Source of the DNA: Pyrus communis
Lineage: Eukaryota; Streptophyta; Magnoliopsida; Rosales; Rosaceae
Length of the DNA stretch: 64,000 nucleotides
Direction: 5' to 3'
Assembly: GCF_963583255.1 (NCBI RefSeq)
Contig: NC_084806.1
Span: 21,494,317 to 21,558,316 of the forward strand
In this document: positions 30,751 to 41,100 of the stretch, piece after piece
Layout of the letters: every line of letters starts with the position of its first letter
Position numbering within the stretch: position 1 is the stretch's first letter
Position numbers and translations under genes: made by a program
The notes under the pieces: model-generated
Database searches by the model: none
Told to the model about the DNA's origin: nothing
What the model saw: the letters and a program-made list of their open reading frames with translations, nothing else

Positions 30751-31870
30751 CCCGCCATTTGAAATTTGGATGATCAAGCCAACCGGGATTGTAGGTAGTG
30801 GAGAAGGGGTCACCACGATTTTGGTATTGATTCCCATATCCCACGGCATTGAGTGTCTCCCACCCTCCATTCTCGATCAATTGTGGGCACTTATCCGTGG
30901 GATGTCCTTGCATGGAGCACACACCACAAGAAGCTACGGTTTGGACTTTTGGACCGTCCATCACCTGAGAAAGCAAAGTAGCGAGGTTAGCCATTTGATT
31001 TTGAAGTTCGGTTATGGTACTTACCTCATTGACTTGGTGTTGCCGTGGGGTACTCCTCTGTCCAACGCCTTCGTATTGTTGAGCGTTCAACGCTCGATTA
31101 GCAATCAACATCTTTGCAGCCGTAGGGGTCTTGTCCACCAATGCTCCTCCCGCTGAGGCATCTAGCATTTGACGTTCAATAGGTAGAAGTCCCTCGTAAA
31201 AGTATTGTAGAAGTAGTTCCTCCTTCATTTGATGCTGTGGACATGAAGCAACAAGAGATTTAAAACGTTCATAATAAGTAGGAAAGGATTCACCTTTATC
31301 TTGTTGAATTCCACTTATCCTTTTTCGTAGGAGGATGACTCGAGAAGTTGGGAAAAACTTCTCCAAGTAAGCTCGTTTCATGCTCTCCCATGATGTGACC
31401 GTTCCGGGAGCCAACTCGTACAACCAATCTTTCGCTTTCTCTTGGAGAGAAAAGGGAAAGGCCTTCATCTTCAAGATGCTCTCATCCACGTTCACCGGAG
31501 TCATGCTTGAGCGAACGACTTCAAACTCCTTCAAATGCTTGTTCGGATCTTCCATGGATAGCCCATGGTACTTCGGAATGTGATGTAACAGGCTTGACTT
31601 CAATTCGAACTCGGCAGTCTTGTCTTGAGCCGCCCTTGGGTATTGGATGCACAAGGGTGCGGCATTGGCCAATCCCGAAGCGGAAAGCTCCTTGATTGTT
31701 CGGTTGTCCGCTGCCATGTCTTCCACTTCTTCTTCAAATTCAGAAACGGACTCGGAACTTGCACTTGATTCACTAGGTTCCGGGTTCTTCCTCTTACGTC
31801 TCAACTCACGCTCAAAATCGTCGTCAAAGTCTAAAATATGTTCGTGAACCGGATTAGAACTCCGAGTCAT
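30698..31870 (-). CDS. gag: Athila-like gag of X, 5' part, truncated by F
   Basis: The ATG at 31870 (MTRSSNPVHEHIL) is the gag start; the frame is also open upstream but the T and W stubs support this ATG. An acidic, Ser-rich N-terminus (about residues 14-50) is followed by the retrotransposon gag core (FELKSSLLHHIPKYHGL, AKDWLYELAPGTVTSWESM), then the zinc knuckle CGVCSMQGHPTDKC. After NFKWR the frame runs 17 codons into the LTR end of F and stops at 30698. The part between 31444 and 30751 is the duplicated 694 bp. It could yield a gag with zinc knuckle but no protease. Confidence 0.8.
   Translation of the reverse strand: MTRSSNPVHEHILDFDDDFERELRRKRKNPEPSESSASSESVSEFEEEVEDMAADNRTIKELSASGLANAAPLCIQYPRAAQDKTAEFELKSSLLHHIPKYHGLSMEDPNKHLKEFEVVRSSMTPVNVDESILKMKAFPFSLQEKAKDWLYELAPGTVTSWESMKRAYLEKFFPTSRVILLRKRISGIQQDKGESFPTYYERFKSLVASCPQHQMKEELLLQYFYEGLLPIERQMLDASAGGALVDKTPTAAKMLIANRALNAQQYEGVGQRSTPRQHQVNEVSTITELQNQMANLATLLSQVMDGPKVQTVASCGVCSMQGHPTDKCPQLIENGGWETLNAVGYGNQYQNRGDPFSTTYNPGWLDHPNFKWRVMRDLYAHKLNPLFIKL
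30751..31444 (-). repeat. 694-bp direct repeat of gag, right copy
   Basis: Same sequence as 23361-24054, beginning at the base after the LTR end of F. Confidence 0.9.
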
Positions 31871-31964
31871 AAACAAGTACCTAAAACAAGAACAAAATAA
31901 CATAAGAATCTGATCTAATAAGAAAAACGAAAATAACAATCCAAGGGATTAGCAAAGTTGCTAA

Positions 31965-31982
31965 TCCCCGGCAACGGCGCCA
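31965..31982 (-). other. Primer binding site, tRNA-Asp (X)
   Basis: TCCCCGGCAACGGCGCCA on +. The adjacent palindrome has one central change (GATTAGCAAAGTTGCTAATC). Confidence 0.95.
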
Positions 31983-31987
31983 AAATT

Positions 31988-34339
31988 TGATGCGAGAATT
32001 ATACGCACACAAATTAAACCCTCTTTTTATCAATTGTAGTGAAGAATGTAAGTAGGGATCGTTCTGGACCGGGGATTAGGAGGGATTGTTAATCACTTGG
32101 AAACTGACTCAAATACGTAAAAACAAGTTTAAAACACTATACTAGACTCAAAGAATGCAAAACTAAACTTTAAAACACCAAAACAAACCAAAAGACTCAA
32201 AACAGCACCAAAACACTCAAAACTGCCTTAAAAACACAATCTGGGCAGTTTTGAACACTAGACACAACTTTGGACGAAAATTGGTTTTACTTTGACCTAA
32301 GACACTTAAAAACACAAACTAAAGTGATTTCTAACTACTATGACTCAACAAAGTAAAGGGGGATTGGTTTTGGACGAATTTAAAAACAAAACAAACTTTT
32401 TAAATTAGAACAGATTGTAAAACGAATTTGATGGAATTGAATGGATGGGAAGCTAGCTAGGGGGTTCATCTCCACACATGTTATACTTGCATATAAAACG
32501 ATTTCCAATTGCTTTTCAATTACCCATGAATTCTCAACGCCCCAAGTTAATTAGGTTCGCTTAAATTAACCTTCAGATTTTCCTAACGTTATTGAATTGG
32601 ATGATTGCATACGACAACCCAAAACATTCCCCACAAGTCCCCTACATGATTGCATAATAGAGATACAAGCAAGAATCATTAAGTTCTATGAAAACCATAA
32701 GCATTGACGAAGCACTTGTTACTATGATTGCATGAAACTTGTGCCAAGAATTTACTTAACGCGATTGAGATCATCAACCTTTACTACTTGTGAATATAAT
32801 TCCATAACGATTAGGTGAAATTTCCTTATATCCTAGCATCCAATTTATGCATGATAATTAAGCGTGCACTCTCAACCAACACACACAAATCAATGTAATT
32901 CACATAGATAAGTAAATTGAATTCACAACTTATGAAACGCAATTAGAAGTAATCAAATCATATAGCAAGTATGTTCATGGTTTCGAATCCCCCCCTAGCC
33001 AAGGGGGGGTTTAGTTCCTCATACGCACATGGCAAAGAGAATTGAAATTAAACATTGAATTCAAAGGAAAAGAAACACCTAGAAATTCCAGCGACGCGAA
33101 CTCGAATTGCATGAACTCCCGAGCTTCCTTCTCCTCCTCCTTGGTGCGGCAAGGGTCTAGGGACAGGTTTAGGGCCTTAGGTGTATGGATGCATGGTTAT
33201 GGAGGGATGTAGTAGTGTTTAGGGGAAGGGGATGGTGTGGCAAAGCTTAAAACTAAGGAGAAAGGTGTTTAGTGGCTGCGGCAAGGGTGTGGAGAGGGTT
33301 GGACGAATTTCTGGAATTAATGAATGTGTATGAGAGGTGGTGATCTGATCTAGGGGTTAATATGAGTATATATAGGCACTTAAAACCCTAGGGTAATCAG
33401 ATATGGACTTGAATAACCCAAATCCACAAGGAAATAGGCCATCTAGAAGGTAGGAAACCCCAAAGGAAAAGGAATAGAGGCGCCAGATTTTTAGGGTTCT
33501 AGAAACAAAGTGTTTTGTGGCAGAAATTGGCACTTCTAGAAGGATTTGGGGCGCCACTTTTGTAGGAGATAAGATAAGGTTCCTAGAATCATGTTTTAAG
33601 GGCCAAATTTGTAGGGAAAAAGAGATAAGGGTGCAGCACCTTTGTAGGGATAATGTTAGGGCTTCTAGAAAGCCTAAAAACTAAGGGGATTTGGATAAAA
33701 CCCACGGTAAAGATAGGATAGGGCATCTAAGGCTTCTAGAAACCCTCCAAGATAAGGTAAAGTGCATGGCATCCCTATAGGATTAGGATAAGGTGTCCTA
33801 AAGTGTTTAGGACTCCTCTTTGTGGCTGAAAACCTTGTGCATTAGGATTAGGAAAGCTAATCCTTCTTCATCTTGGAATTCTTCTCCTTCTTGGACTTGG
33901 AAAGCTTCTTTGTTGCTTCACTTGAGACCATTTGGATTTTGACTTTCCTACTTCAACTAGGAAACCTTGTTCAAGTAGGAATCTTCATTCTTCTAGGAAT
34001 CCTAATTCAACTAGGAAACCCATTTTAACTAGGAATCCTAATTCAACTAGGAAACCATCTTCCATTTAGGGACTTTCCTACTTCAACTAGGAAACCTTGC
34101 TCAAGTAGGAATCATCATCTTCAAGTCTTCAATTTCGTCCATCCTCTTGGCTCCAAGTATATGATATCCATTCCAAGCTCTAATTTGCTCCAAAAGGTTC
34201 CAAAATGCATCCTTTTGCATACTTTGCCCTTAAAACCTGAAAACAGATAGAACTAGCTTAAAAGACTACTTTACTAAGGAAAAACACTATAAATGCACAA
34301 AAACAAGCTAAACTAAGGTGCGTAAATATGCTCCTATCA
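31988..34339 (-). repeat. X right LTR (5' LTR of the element), 2352 bp
   Basis: Same length as the left LTR and no difference noticed by eye, so X inserted very recently. Confidence 0.9.
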
Positions 34340-34344
34340 AATCC

Positions 34345-34571
34345 TTGTGACATCAACTCTTCAATTTCGTCCATTCCTTTTGCTCCAAGTATAAGTTATC
34401 CCTTCCAAGTCCAATTTTGCTCCAAAATGCTCCAAAATGCATCTTTTTGCTTCCTTAGCCACATGAACCTAAAAACACACGAAAATGGCTTAAAGTACTA
34501 AAATAACTAAAGAAACATAACATAAATGCACGAGAACAAGCCATTTAAGTCGCATGAATATGCTCCTATCA
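34345..34571 (-). repeat. T LTR 2 (middle), segment 3
   Basis: It starts after the right AATCC duplicate and ends CTCCTATCA at 34571, completing 2491 bp. Confidence 0.9.
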
Positions 34572-34589
34572 AATACCCCCACACTTATC
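34572..34589 (-). other. Polypurine tract of T internal 2
   Basis: Identical to 8909-8926. Confidence 0.85.
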
Positions 34590-36868
34590 TTTTGCTAGTC
34601 CTCGAGCAAAACAAAACAAAAGAAATCAAAAACAAAACGACACTGAACAAGAAAAGCACAACCTAAACCTTCCAACAATCGTCTCAAGGATTTCCAATGC
34701 ACATGACAAGTTAAAAATCATTAGTCCCATAGATTTTAGCCATCTTTACACTTAAGTACATTTTTAATCATAGTCACCACATACTAGTTCACAATTAAGC
34801 ATTTAAAACCATGTTTTGAAAGTAGTAACATGCCTTAGAGAATTCCCTCAATTCCTTACTAGATGTACTCTCGTTTTTCACACAGATTTTCTAACTTCAC
34901 ACCCTACACTAGTTATATGTGAGAAGATTGATGTAAACATGAAAACGAACACTCACATATATGTATCATAAAGAGAGCAATTTCTGGAGTTAATAAGCAT
35001 GTTTAGGTATGATCTCATGATTGGAATGCAACTACTTAGAAGCGAGAACCAGTGACACCATAAGCTTATACCAAGTTCAAACTCCACAAATTGAAACACA
35101 TAACAATCAAGATAGAAGTCAAAGGGTTGTAACGAGGCTAGGCTATTGGCTAACAATGAAAGGTGAAGGATAAGCAAACATTCTTAAAGCAATAGTGAGC
35201 AAAGTATTGAATTAGGTACTTAGAATTCCCTTTAGAACGCAGAAGTCAACTTTGAACACCCAAGGGGAAGTCACAAAACTTAGGGCCATATTCAACTTTT
35301 TGGGCCCTTTCTTCAACAATCACACTTGTGAGTCCATTCTCACTTATTTTCACTCTTTTTCTTTCTTTTCTTCTTCTTTTTTTTTTCACATTTTTTTTTT
35401 TTTTCTTTTTCCCGTGCCTCCTTTAAGACTTAGGCACATACATACACACAAAAATCCCTTCCCCCACACTTATTTTCTGCAACATATTAATCAAAAGGAA
35501 TTCATTATCCGTCATGCTTACTATGCTTCAAGAACAAGGGTACGAATGGTCCTAATCTAGGCTAGGTAAGGGGTGATGTGGTTAGCAAAGAAAATAGGCT
35601 AAACGAGGCTCAACGAGGTTAAAACTAATATATACGAAATATGGGAAGTAAGGCTATTTGGCTATGGTGGCAACAACACAACTTCATCTTGATATATATT
35701 ATGCAATTCAATGTCATGCTTTGAATGAAACGGATATAAGTTCTAGCATTTAGTTCTATCATGATACAATTGCATTCTAAGTAGCAACCAAGCAAGGAAT
35801 AATGAGATCATGCAACAACTTTAGAAAACAAAGAATCACAGAAAATAACTCTCCAAAGAAAGTAATGGCTCGAGTCTCACAGGGATGTAGCGTTTGTTTG
35901 AGTTCCTTCCTTCAAGCATGTTACAAAAACGAATTTTTCTTTTATGATTGCATGTGAAGTCATACATTATAACCATATCCAAGCATATACCAAGAGTAAA
36001 TCAAACTTTTCTCTATGTTTATAACTCTTTTTAACCGTCATGCAATTACAAACCAAATCCTTATCATTGTGTTGGAAGGTACCCTAAGACACAAACACAC
36101 AAAAACGACTCAAAACACTCTTTTTAGGCTTTTTAAAACATGTTTTTCAAATTTTTATGTGATTTTCGGAGTTATAAAAACAAAACATACTAAAACACTC
36201 TAAAACAACTTAAAAACACCTTAAAACAGCAAGGAACAACATTTGAAGTTATGGGTGATAAAATCCCACGAATTTGCATTAAATATACTTAGTTACCCCC
36301 CCACACTTAAATCAAACATTGTCCTCAATGTTTTAAGCATAAGTAAGCACACAAAAAGCAATTTAAACATACTAAACATGGCAGAATGTAATTAACAAAG
36401 AGAAGAGTTTAGGGACGCAAATCTGGTTATGGAGTGTAAATTCCCTCTTCTCTTTGGTAATTGCATTGAGGCTTTGATCATAGTGACTCCACAGGCTTAC
36501 TCTTGAACTGGTTTCCGCCCATCATTGATTTTCCTTTGTGCTACTGTTGAACTAGGCAGCAGGATTCTTTTGGTCTTCCCCGAAGGTCTGAGCTTACCCC
36601 TTTGGTCTGTTTCTTTGTTCAATCTTTCCAATTCGTATTGAAAAGGGTTGGAGGATAACTCAGCCTATGTTTGTCTCCACATGCTTCAATGTATCATTTT
36701 CACTTGCCTTACTCGCTCCCCTTTGCAGAAGTGGTCCCTTCTCCGGAAGTGTATCAACCGTTGAAGATGACTACTTGAGAGCAACGCTAGGTAAGCAATC
36801 AGGAATAGATTCCAGGCAGTTGGCTCCAGATTGGAAGACTGACTCCAAGTGCCGGCTGATTGCTTCTT
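34590..36868 (-). other. Noncoding 3' internal region of T, copy 2
   Basis: Duplicate of 8927-11205 at a constant offset of 25663, with few substitutions (for example GGCTATGG against GGTTATGG). Polypurine-like motifs at 35458-35473 and 36293-36309. Confidence 0.8.
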
Positions 36869-37137
36869 TTACTTTGCCATGCGAGTAAGAACAAGGACAA
36901 AGAAAAAGACAGGGAAAGAGCATGATATGAGATACTTTTGCTTTTGACCTTGATGATATGAGATACCTTTGCTTTTGAAGAAGCGGTGAATGAATCAGCA
37001 CACTTCAATCCGCCGTTTCCTCCTGGGTCATATGTACTCCAGGCATCTGGTATCATCTTTGGGGAAGAAGAAAGAATTGAGTATTTCGAAAGGCTTTGCT
37101 GGGAGTGCGCCCTCAGAGGTGAGGGAGAGTTGGGCGT
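36869..37137 (-). pseudogene. Degenerate small sense ORF in T, copy 2
   Basis: Same lost ATG and 2-nt deletion as copy 1, so both lesions predate the tandem duplication. Confidence 0.6.
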
Positions 37138-37688
37138 TTTCTTCAGGTCTGCCTTGCCATAAAAGACGAAGGTCGACATATATAGAGATAATATCAAGTG
37201 GTGGTACTGTTCTTTTACCCTTGTCGACAAATGTCTCTTCGATATCAGAACGACGCCTCTTCGATTTCTGAGCAGGCGCCCCTTCGATTTCTGAACGACG
37301 CCCCTTTGCTTTCTGAACGACACGTAGTAGTGCGGATGCGGCTCCTTTTGACAAAGCTGCACGCGTTTTCTGAAAAGCAGAGAAAGCGTCGCCGAACTTT
37401 GCGCTTGTCGGCTAAAGATGTGTAGTTGTGATGATGGCCTCCACGTGTTTTCTGAAAAGAAGAAATCTTTTGACAAAGTCTGAACACGTCTTCTGAAAAG
37501 CTGAGAACGCGTCGCCTAAATTACGCCGGAAATTCCGGCTTTTTGAATCGGTGGACGCGTCGCTTTGGCTTTTTTATTGAGCTATCGATCACCACAACAA
37601 ACACACTCTGAAGATTTCCCATTCTTGAAAATCGACTCCGGCCCTTTGAAATTTAACTCCATCCCTTCTCTTTGAACACTTTTGAAAA
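37138..37688. promoter_or_regulatory. Divergent promoter-like region of T, copy 2
   Basis: Duplicate of 11475-12025. Confidence 0.5.
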
Positions 37689-38390
37689 ATGGCAAACTCA
37701 TCGAACCTTAGCTTGGAATTGAGCCTTAGCAGTGATACGGGCGCGCCGCGTCAAGGTAACGTATGGCGCCCTTCTTTTTTATCTTCTAACGGTCTTCTTA
37801 CAGGTGAAGACTCCGTGATGCAGGACGCCACAACAGCTACAATAGTAGCTAAGAACCTCCTCACTCCAAAAGATAGTAGGCTGCTGTCAGGACGGTCCGA
37901 TGAGTTGGCCGTTCAAGAGTCCCTCGCACTTAGTGTTCAGTGTGCGAGTTCTGTGTCCAACATGGGCCAACGCCTGCTTGCTCGGTCCCGTCAGGTGGAA
38001 TCATTGATGGCAGAGGTGGAAAGACTTAAGCAAGAGATCCAGCAGCTTAAGTACGAGAATAGAAGTTTGCACGTGCTTGCCAACAACTATTCGACGGGCA
38101 TGAAGAGGAAGCTTGATGAGCTGCAAGAGTCTGAAGGTCGGATTCACAGTGACCGTCAAAGGTTTTCGTCTTTCCTCCAGAGGCACCTTTTTCCTGGCTC
38201 ATCCAGCGCTTGGCCAAGTATTGAGGCCTGGAATGCTCTAGCTCCGATGCCTCCCGCTCCGATGCCTTCTGCTCCGATGCCTTCTGCTCCGATGCCTTCT
38301 GCTCCGTTGCCTTCCGCTCCGATGCCTTCCGCTTCAAAGCCTTCCGCTTCGACGCCTCGTAGTGGGGCTTCACGTAAACAACCTTTGTGA
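37689..38390 (+). CDS. Antisense ORF of T internal 2, 233 codons
   Basis: Protein identical to that of 12026-12727. The pair dates the tandem structure as recent and gives no information on selection by itself. It is the source of the shared tail with SAPLPSAPMPSASKPSAST, which is not seen in the other elements. Confidence 0.75.
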   Translation: MANSSNLSLELSLSSDTGAPRQGNVWRPSFLSSNGLLTGEDSVMQDATTATIVAKNLLTPKDSRLLSGRSDELAVQESLALSVQCASSVSNMGQRLLARSRQVESLMAEVERLKQEIQQLKYENRSLHVLANNYSTGMKRKLDELQESEGRIHSDRQRFSSFLQRHLFPGSSSAWPSIEAWNALAPMPPAPMPSAPMPSAPMPSAPLPSAPMPSASKPSASTPRSGASRKQPL

Positions 38391-38435
38391 AGCACCACCT
38401 TTCTCCATGTTTAGTAATTTATTTAATATATGAAA

Positions 38436-38457
38436 TTTTTTTTTTTTTTTTTTTTTT
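38436..38457 (+). repeat. T-run (22) downstream of the antisense ORF, T copy 2
   Basis: Two bases shorter than in copy 1. Confidence 0.85.
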
Positions 38458-38462
38458 AATCA

Positions 38463-38511
38463 TTGGGTTGCCTCCCAAGTAGCGCTTTCTTTTACGTCTT
38501 GCAGCCGGACG
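38463..38511 (-). other. Conserved GGGAGGCAACCC motif (T, copy 2)
   Basis: Duplicate of 12803-12850. Confidence 0.75.
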
Positions 38512-38521
38512 AAGAACCCAA

Positions 38522-38566
38522 TCACTCCAGGATATGTTCACGAATCGGATGAGAACTCCGAGTCAT
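38522..38566 (-). pseudogene. 14-codon gag stub (T, copy 2)
   Basis: MTRSSHPIREHILE then stop, identical to copy 1. Confidence 0.8.
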
Positions 38567-38667
38567 AAACAAGTACCTAAAACAAGAAACAAAACAAGAT
38601 TAAGAATCTGGAATAAAATAAAAACAAACGAAAATAAAACAATCCAAGGGATTAGCAAATTTTCTAA

Positions 38668-38685
38668 TCCCCGGCAACGGCGCCA
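38668..38685 (-). other. Primer binding site, tRNA-Asp (T, copy 2)
   Basis: Exact 18-nt match, 5 bases from LTR 3. Confidence 0.95.
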
Positions 38686-38690
38686 AAATT

Positions 38691-38795
38691 TGATGCGTGA
38701 TTTATACGCACACAAATTAAACCCTCTTTTCGTCAAATTGTAGTATATTTATAAGTAGGGATCGTTCTAGACCGGGGATTAGGAGGGATTGTTAA
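38691..38795 (-). repeat. T LTR 3 (right), segment 1
   Basis: First 105 bp of the LTR, ending in GTTAA where Y inserted. It continues at 55590. Confidence 0.9.
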
Positions 38796-39092
38796 TGATA
38801 GGAGCATATTTAGGCGACTTAACTAGCTTATTCTTGTGCATTTGTGCTATTATTTCTTAGTTAATGTCGTATTACAACTCAATTTCGTGTGTTTGTAGGT
38901 CCTATGGGTTAAAGTATCAAGAAAGTGCATTTTGGTGCATTTTGGAGCTATTTTGGACACTAGGTGGTGAGCTTGCATGTGGGCTAACATGGATGGACGA
39001 ATTTGGACTCAAGAAGGTGGAAATGTGATAAGAAGAGGAAGGAACTAAGCTAAGGACAAAGTGGATAAGGAAAGTGCAAGAAAAGAGGAAAC

Positions 39093-39200
39093 ATTATCCA
39101 AAACATTATCCAACCTTATCCAACATTATCCAATTATCCAAAACCTTATCCAACCTTATCTAACCTTATCCAACCTTATCCTATCTTATCCTAACCTAAT
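39093..39200 (+). repeat. TTATCCAA repeat array in Y U3
   Basis: About ten TTATCC units in 108 bp with AACC or AAAACA spacers. GGATAA on the other strand is an I-box-like core. Duplicated in the 3' LTR at 53752-53859. Confidence 0.7.
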
Positions 39201-39914
39201 CTTGTTCCACCTTAATCCTAGCTGCAAGTGGACTTAAAAACCTAATTTCTAGAAGCCTTATCTGACCCTAAAAGGGTGCCACACCCTTACCCCTTTTATT
39301 TCTTCTAGAAAACCCAAAATCAGCCACAAAACACTTAGTTTCTAGAAGGCCCAATTTTGGACGAATTTCCTAAACGTTTTTCCTTTTGGATTCTGATTTG
39401 TTAGGCCTTAATCCTTGTGGATTTGGGTATACAAATCCTTTTATGAAACTAATTGGGCCAAACCCTCTCCTAAGTGGATTTAACTTACTTGTGCCAAACC
39501 CTAGGGCCCTAATCCATAAAATCTGCTAAGTGTAACCCTAATCTAATTAACCCTAGGACTATATAAACATATTTTCAGCCATAAATTCGTAAGACCCCTT
39601 ATGCTAGACAGAAAACCCTTGTGCCGCACCTCCATTCCCCATTCTTGACCTCCATAGACCTCCCTCCACATCCATACACCTCTGCCGCACCATTCCCCAC
39701 CATAATCAACCATCCTCCATCCCTCCAAACTAGAAAACACCATCCAAAACCACAAATTTCATCACCCAACTTTGTGCCGCAGCAAGGAGGAGGAAGAGGA
39801 GCCAATCTGTGCATCGAATTCATCTTGGAATTGCTGAGCATTTAGGTGTATTCTTTCTTATGATTTCAATGTTTAAATTCAATACTTTTTGTTGTGCAAG
39901 CATGAGGAACTAAT

Positions 39915-39934
39915 CCCCCCTTTGGCTAGGGGGG
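39915..39934 (+). other. C6/G6 hairpin in Y LTR
   Basis: Six C (39915-39920), loop TTTGGCTA, six G (39929-39934). Confidence 0.65.
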
Positions 39935-40677
39935 AATTTCGAAACCATGGTTATATTTGCATGATGATTTGATTACTTTTAGTTGTGATTTCATGAATGA
40001 TGAATTCAATTTGCTTATCTGTTTTAATTAAAACTTGCTTATGTATATGAATTGAGAGTGCACGCTTAATTTGCATGCATAAACATGATGCTAGGGTATG
40101 AGGGAACTTCACCTAATCGTTGGGAACTTATATTCATGAGTAGTTAAGATTGTTGGTCACAATTATGATAAGTGAATTCTTGGCATAAGTATCATGCGCT
40201 TTCATAGTTACGAATGCCTCGTCAACACCTATGATTTCCATAGAACCTAATGATCTTTGATTGTCTTTCTATCATGCGCTTTCATATAGAAAACTTTTAA
40301 GGAATAATTTGATTGCAATGCGCTAATTCCATTCAATTCAATGACCTAAGGAAATTCTGAGAGTTAATTTAAGCGTACCTAATTAACTTGGGGTGTTGAG
40401 GTTCATAAATTCATCGAATAAGCAACTGGAGATTATTTTGTATGCAAGTATGCCATGTGTGGAGAAAAACCTCCTAGCCATCTCACCATCCATTTAATTT
40501 CACCAATTTCGTCAGAATCTGCCTAGTTTACATATTTGTTTTGTTTGTTTGATTTTCGTCAAAAACCAAATCCCCAATTGTCTTAGAGTGTCTAATTGGT
40601 CCAATTATGTTTTAGATTGTGTTTTTAAGAGTTTTGAGTCAAGTTAGAACCAATTTTCGTCCAAAATTGTGTTTAGG

Positions 40678-40717
40678 CTCAAAACTGCCCAGATTGTGTT
40701 TTTAAGGCAGTTTTGAG
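40678..40717 (+). other. U5 stem-loop in Y LTR
   Basis: CTCAAAACTGCC (40678-40689), loop CAGATTGTGTTTTTAA, GGCAGTTTTGAG (40706-40717). The loop matches the reverse-strand loop of T in length and most bases. Confidence 0.8.
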
Positions 40718-40930
40718 TGTTTTTAGCCTATTTTGAGTTTTGTGAACGTGTTTGAGTCTTTTTAAGTGAGTTTAAGTGTTTTAAAGATTAAGTTTATTTA
40801 TTTGAGTCAGTTTAGAGTGTTTAGCAAGCCCTCCTAATCCCCGGTATAAGAACGATCCCTACTTATTTATATGCTACAATTGTCAAAAGAGGGTTAATTT
40901 GTGTGTTAAGCTAATTTTCGCATCAAATTT

Positions 40931-40948
40931 TGGCGCCGTTGCCGGGGA
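40931..40948 (+). other. Primer binding site, tRNA-Asp (Y)
   Basis: TGGCGCCGTTGCCGGGGA. It is followed by GATTAGCAACTTTGCTAATC (40947-40966). Confidence 0.95.
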
Positions 40949-41100
40949 TTAGCAACTTTGCTAATCCCTTGGTTCTTTTCTTTTTGGTTTAGTTGTTTTC
41001 GTTTTAGTTTCTAACTTAGTGTTGTTTTCTTTGTTTGTTGTTACTTTTGATATTTGATTTAGTTCTCTTTCTTTGATTTTAGGTACTAGAGAAGTAAGAT

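Larger units (their letters stand above)
17321..34339 (-). mobile_element. Element X, gag-protease LTR retrotransposon containing F, TSD AATCC
   Basis: AATCC at 17316-17320 and 34340-34344. LTRs 17321-19672 and 31988-34339, both 2352 bp and apparently identical. In element sense the interior runs PBS, gag 5' part (31870 to 30751), inserted F, gag 3' part and protease (24054 to 21697), GGGAGGCAACCC block, noncoding region and polypurine tract. There is no antisense ORF of its own and no RT, RNase H or integrase. Confidence 0.9.
38796..40925 (+). repeat. Y 5' LTR, 2130 bp
   Basis: It contains a TTATCC repeat array (39093-39200), three TTCTAGAA motifs (39247-39254, 39303-39310, 39340-39347), TATATAAA at 39560-39567, a C6/G6 hairpin at 39915-39934, and a U5 stem-loop at 40678-40717. 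Confidence 0.92.

Noticed and set aside
39543..39841. Minus-strand frames in the Y LTR rich in W and G (also 54202-54500)
   Set aside because: Antisense shadows of the LTR R region, with no counterpart in other families.
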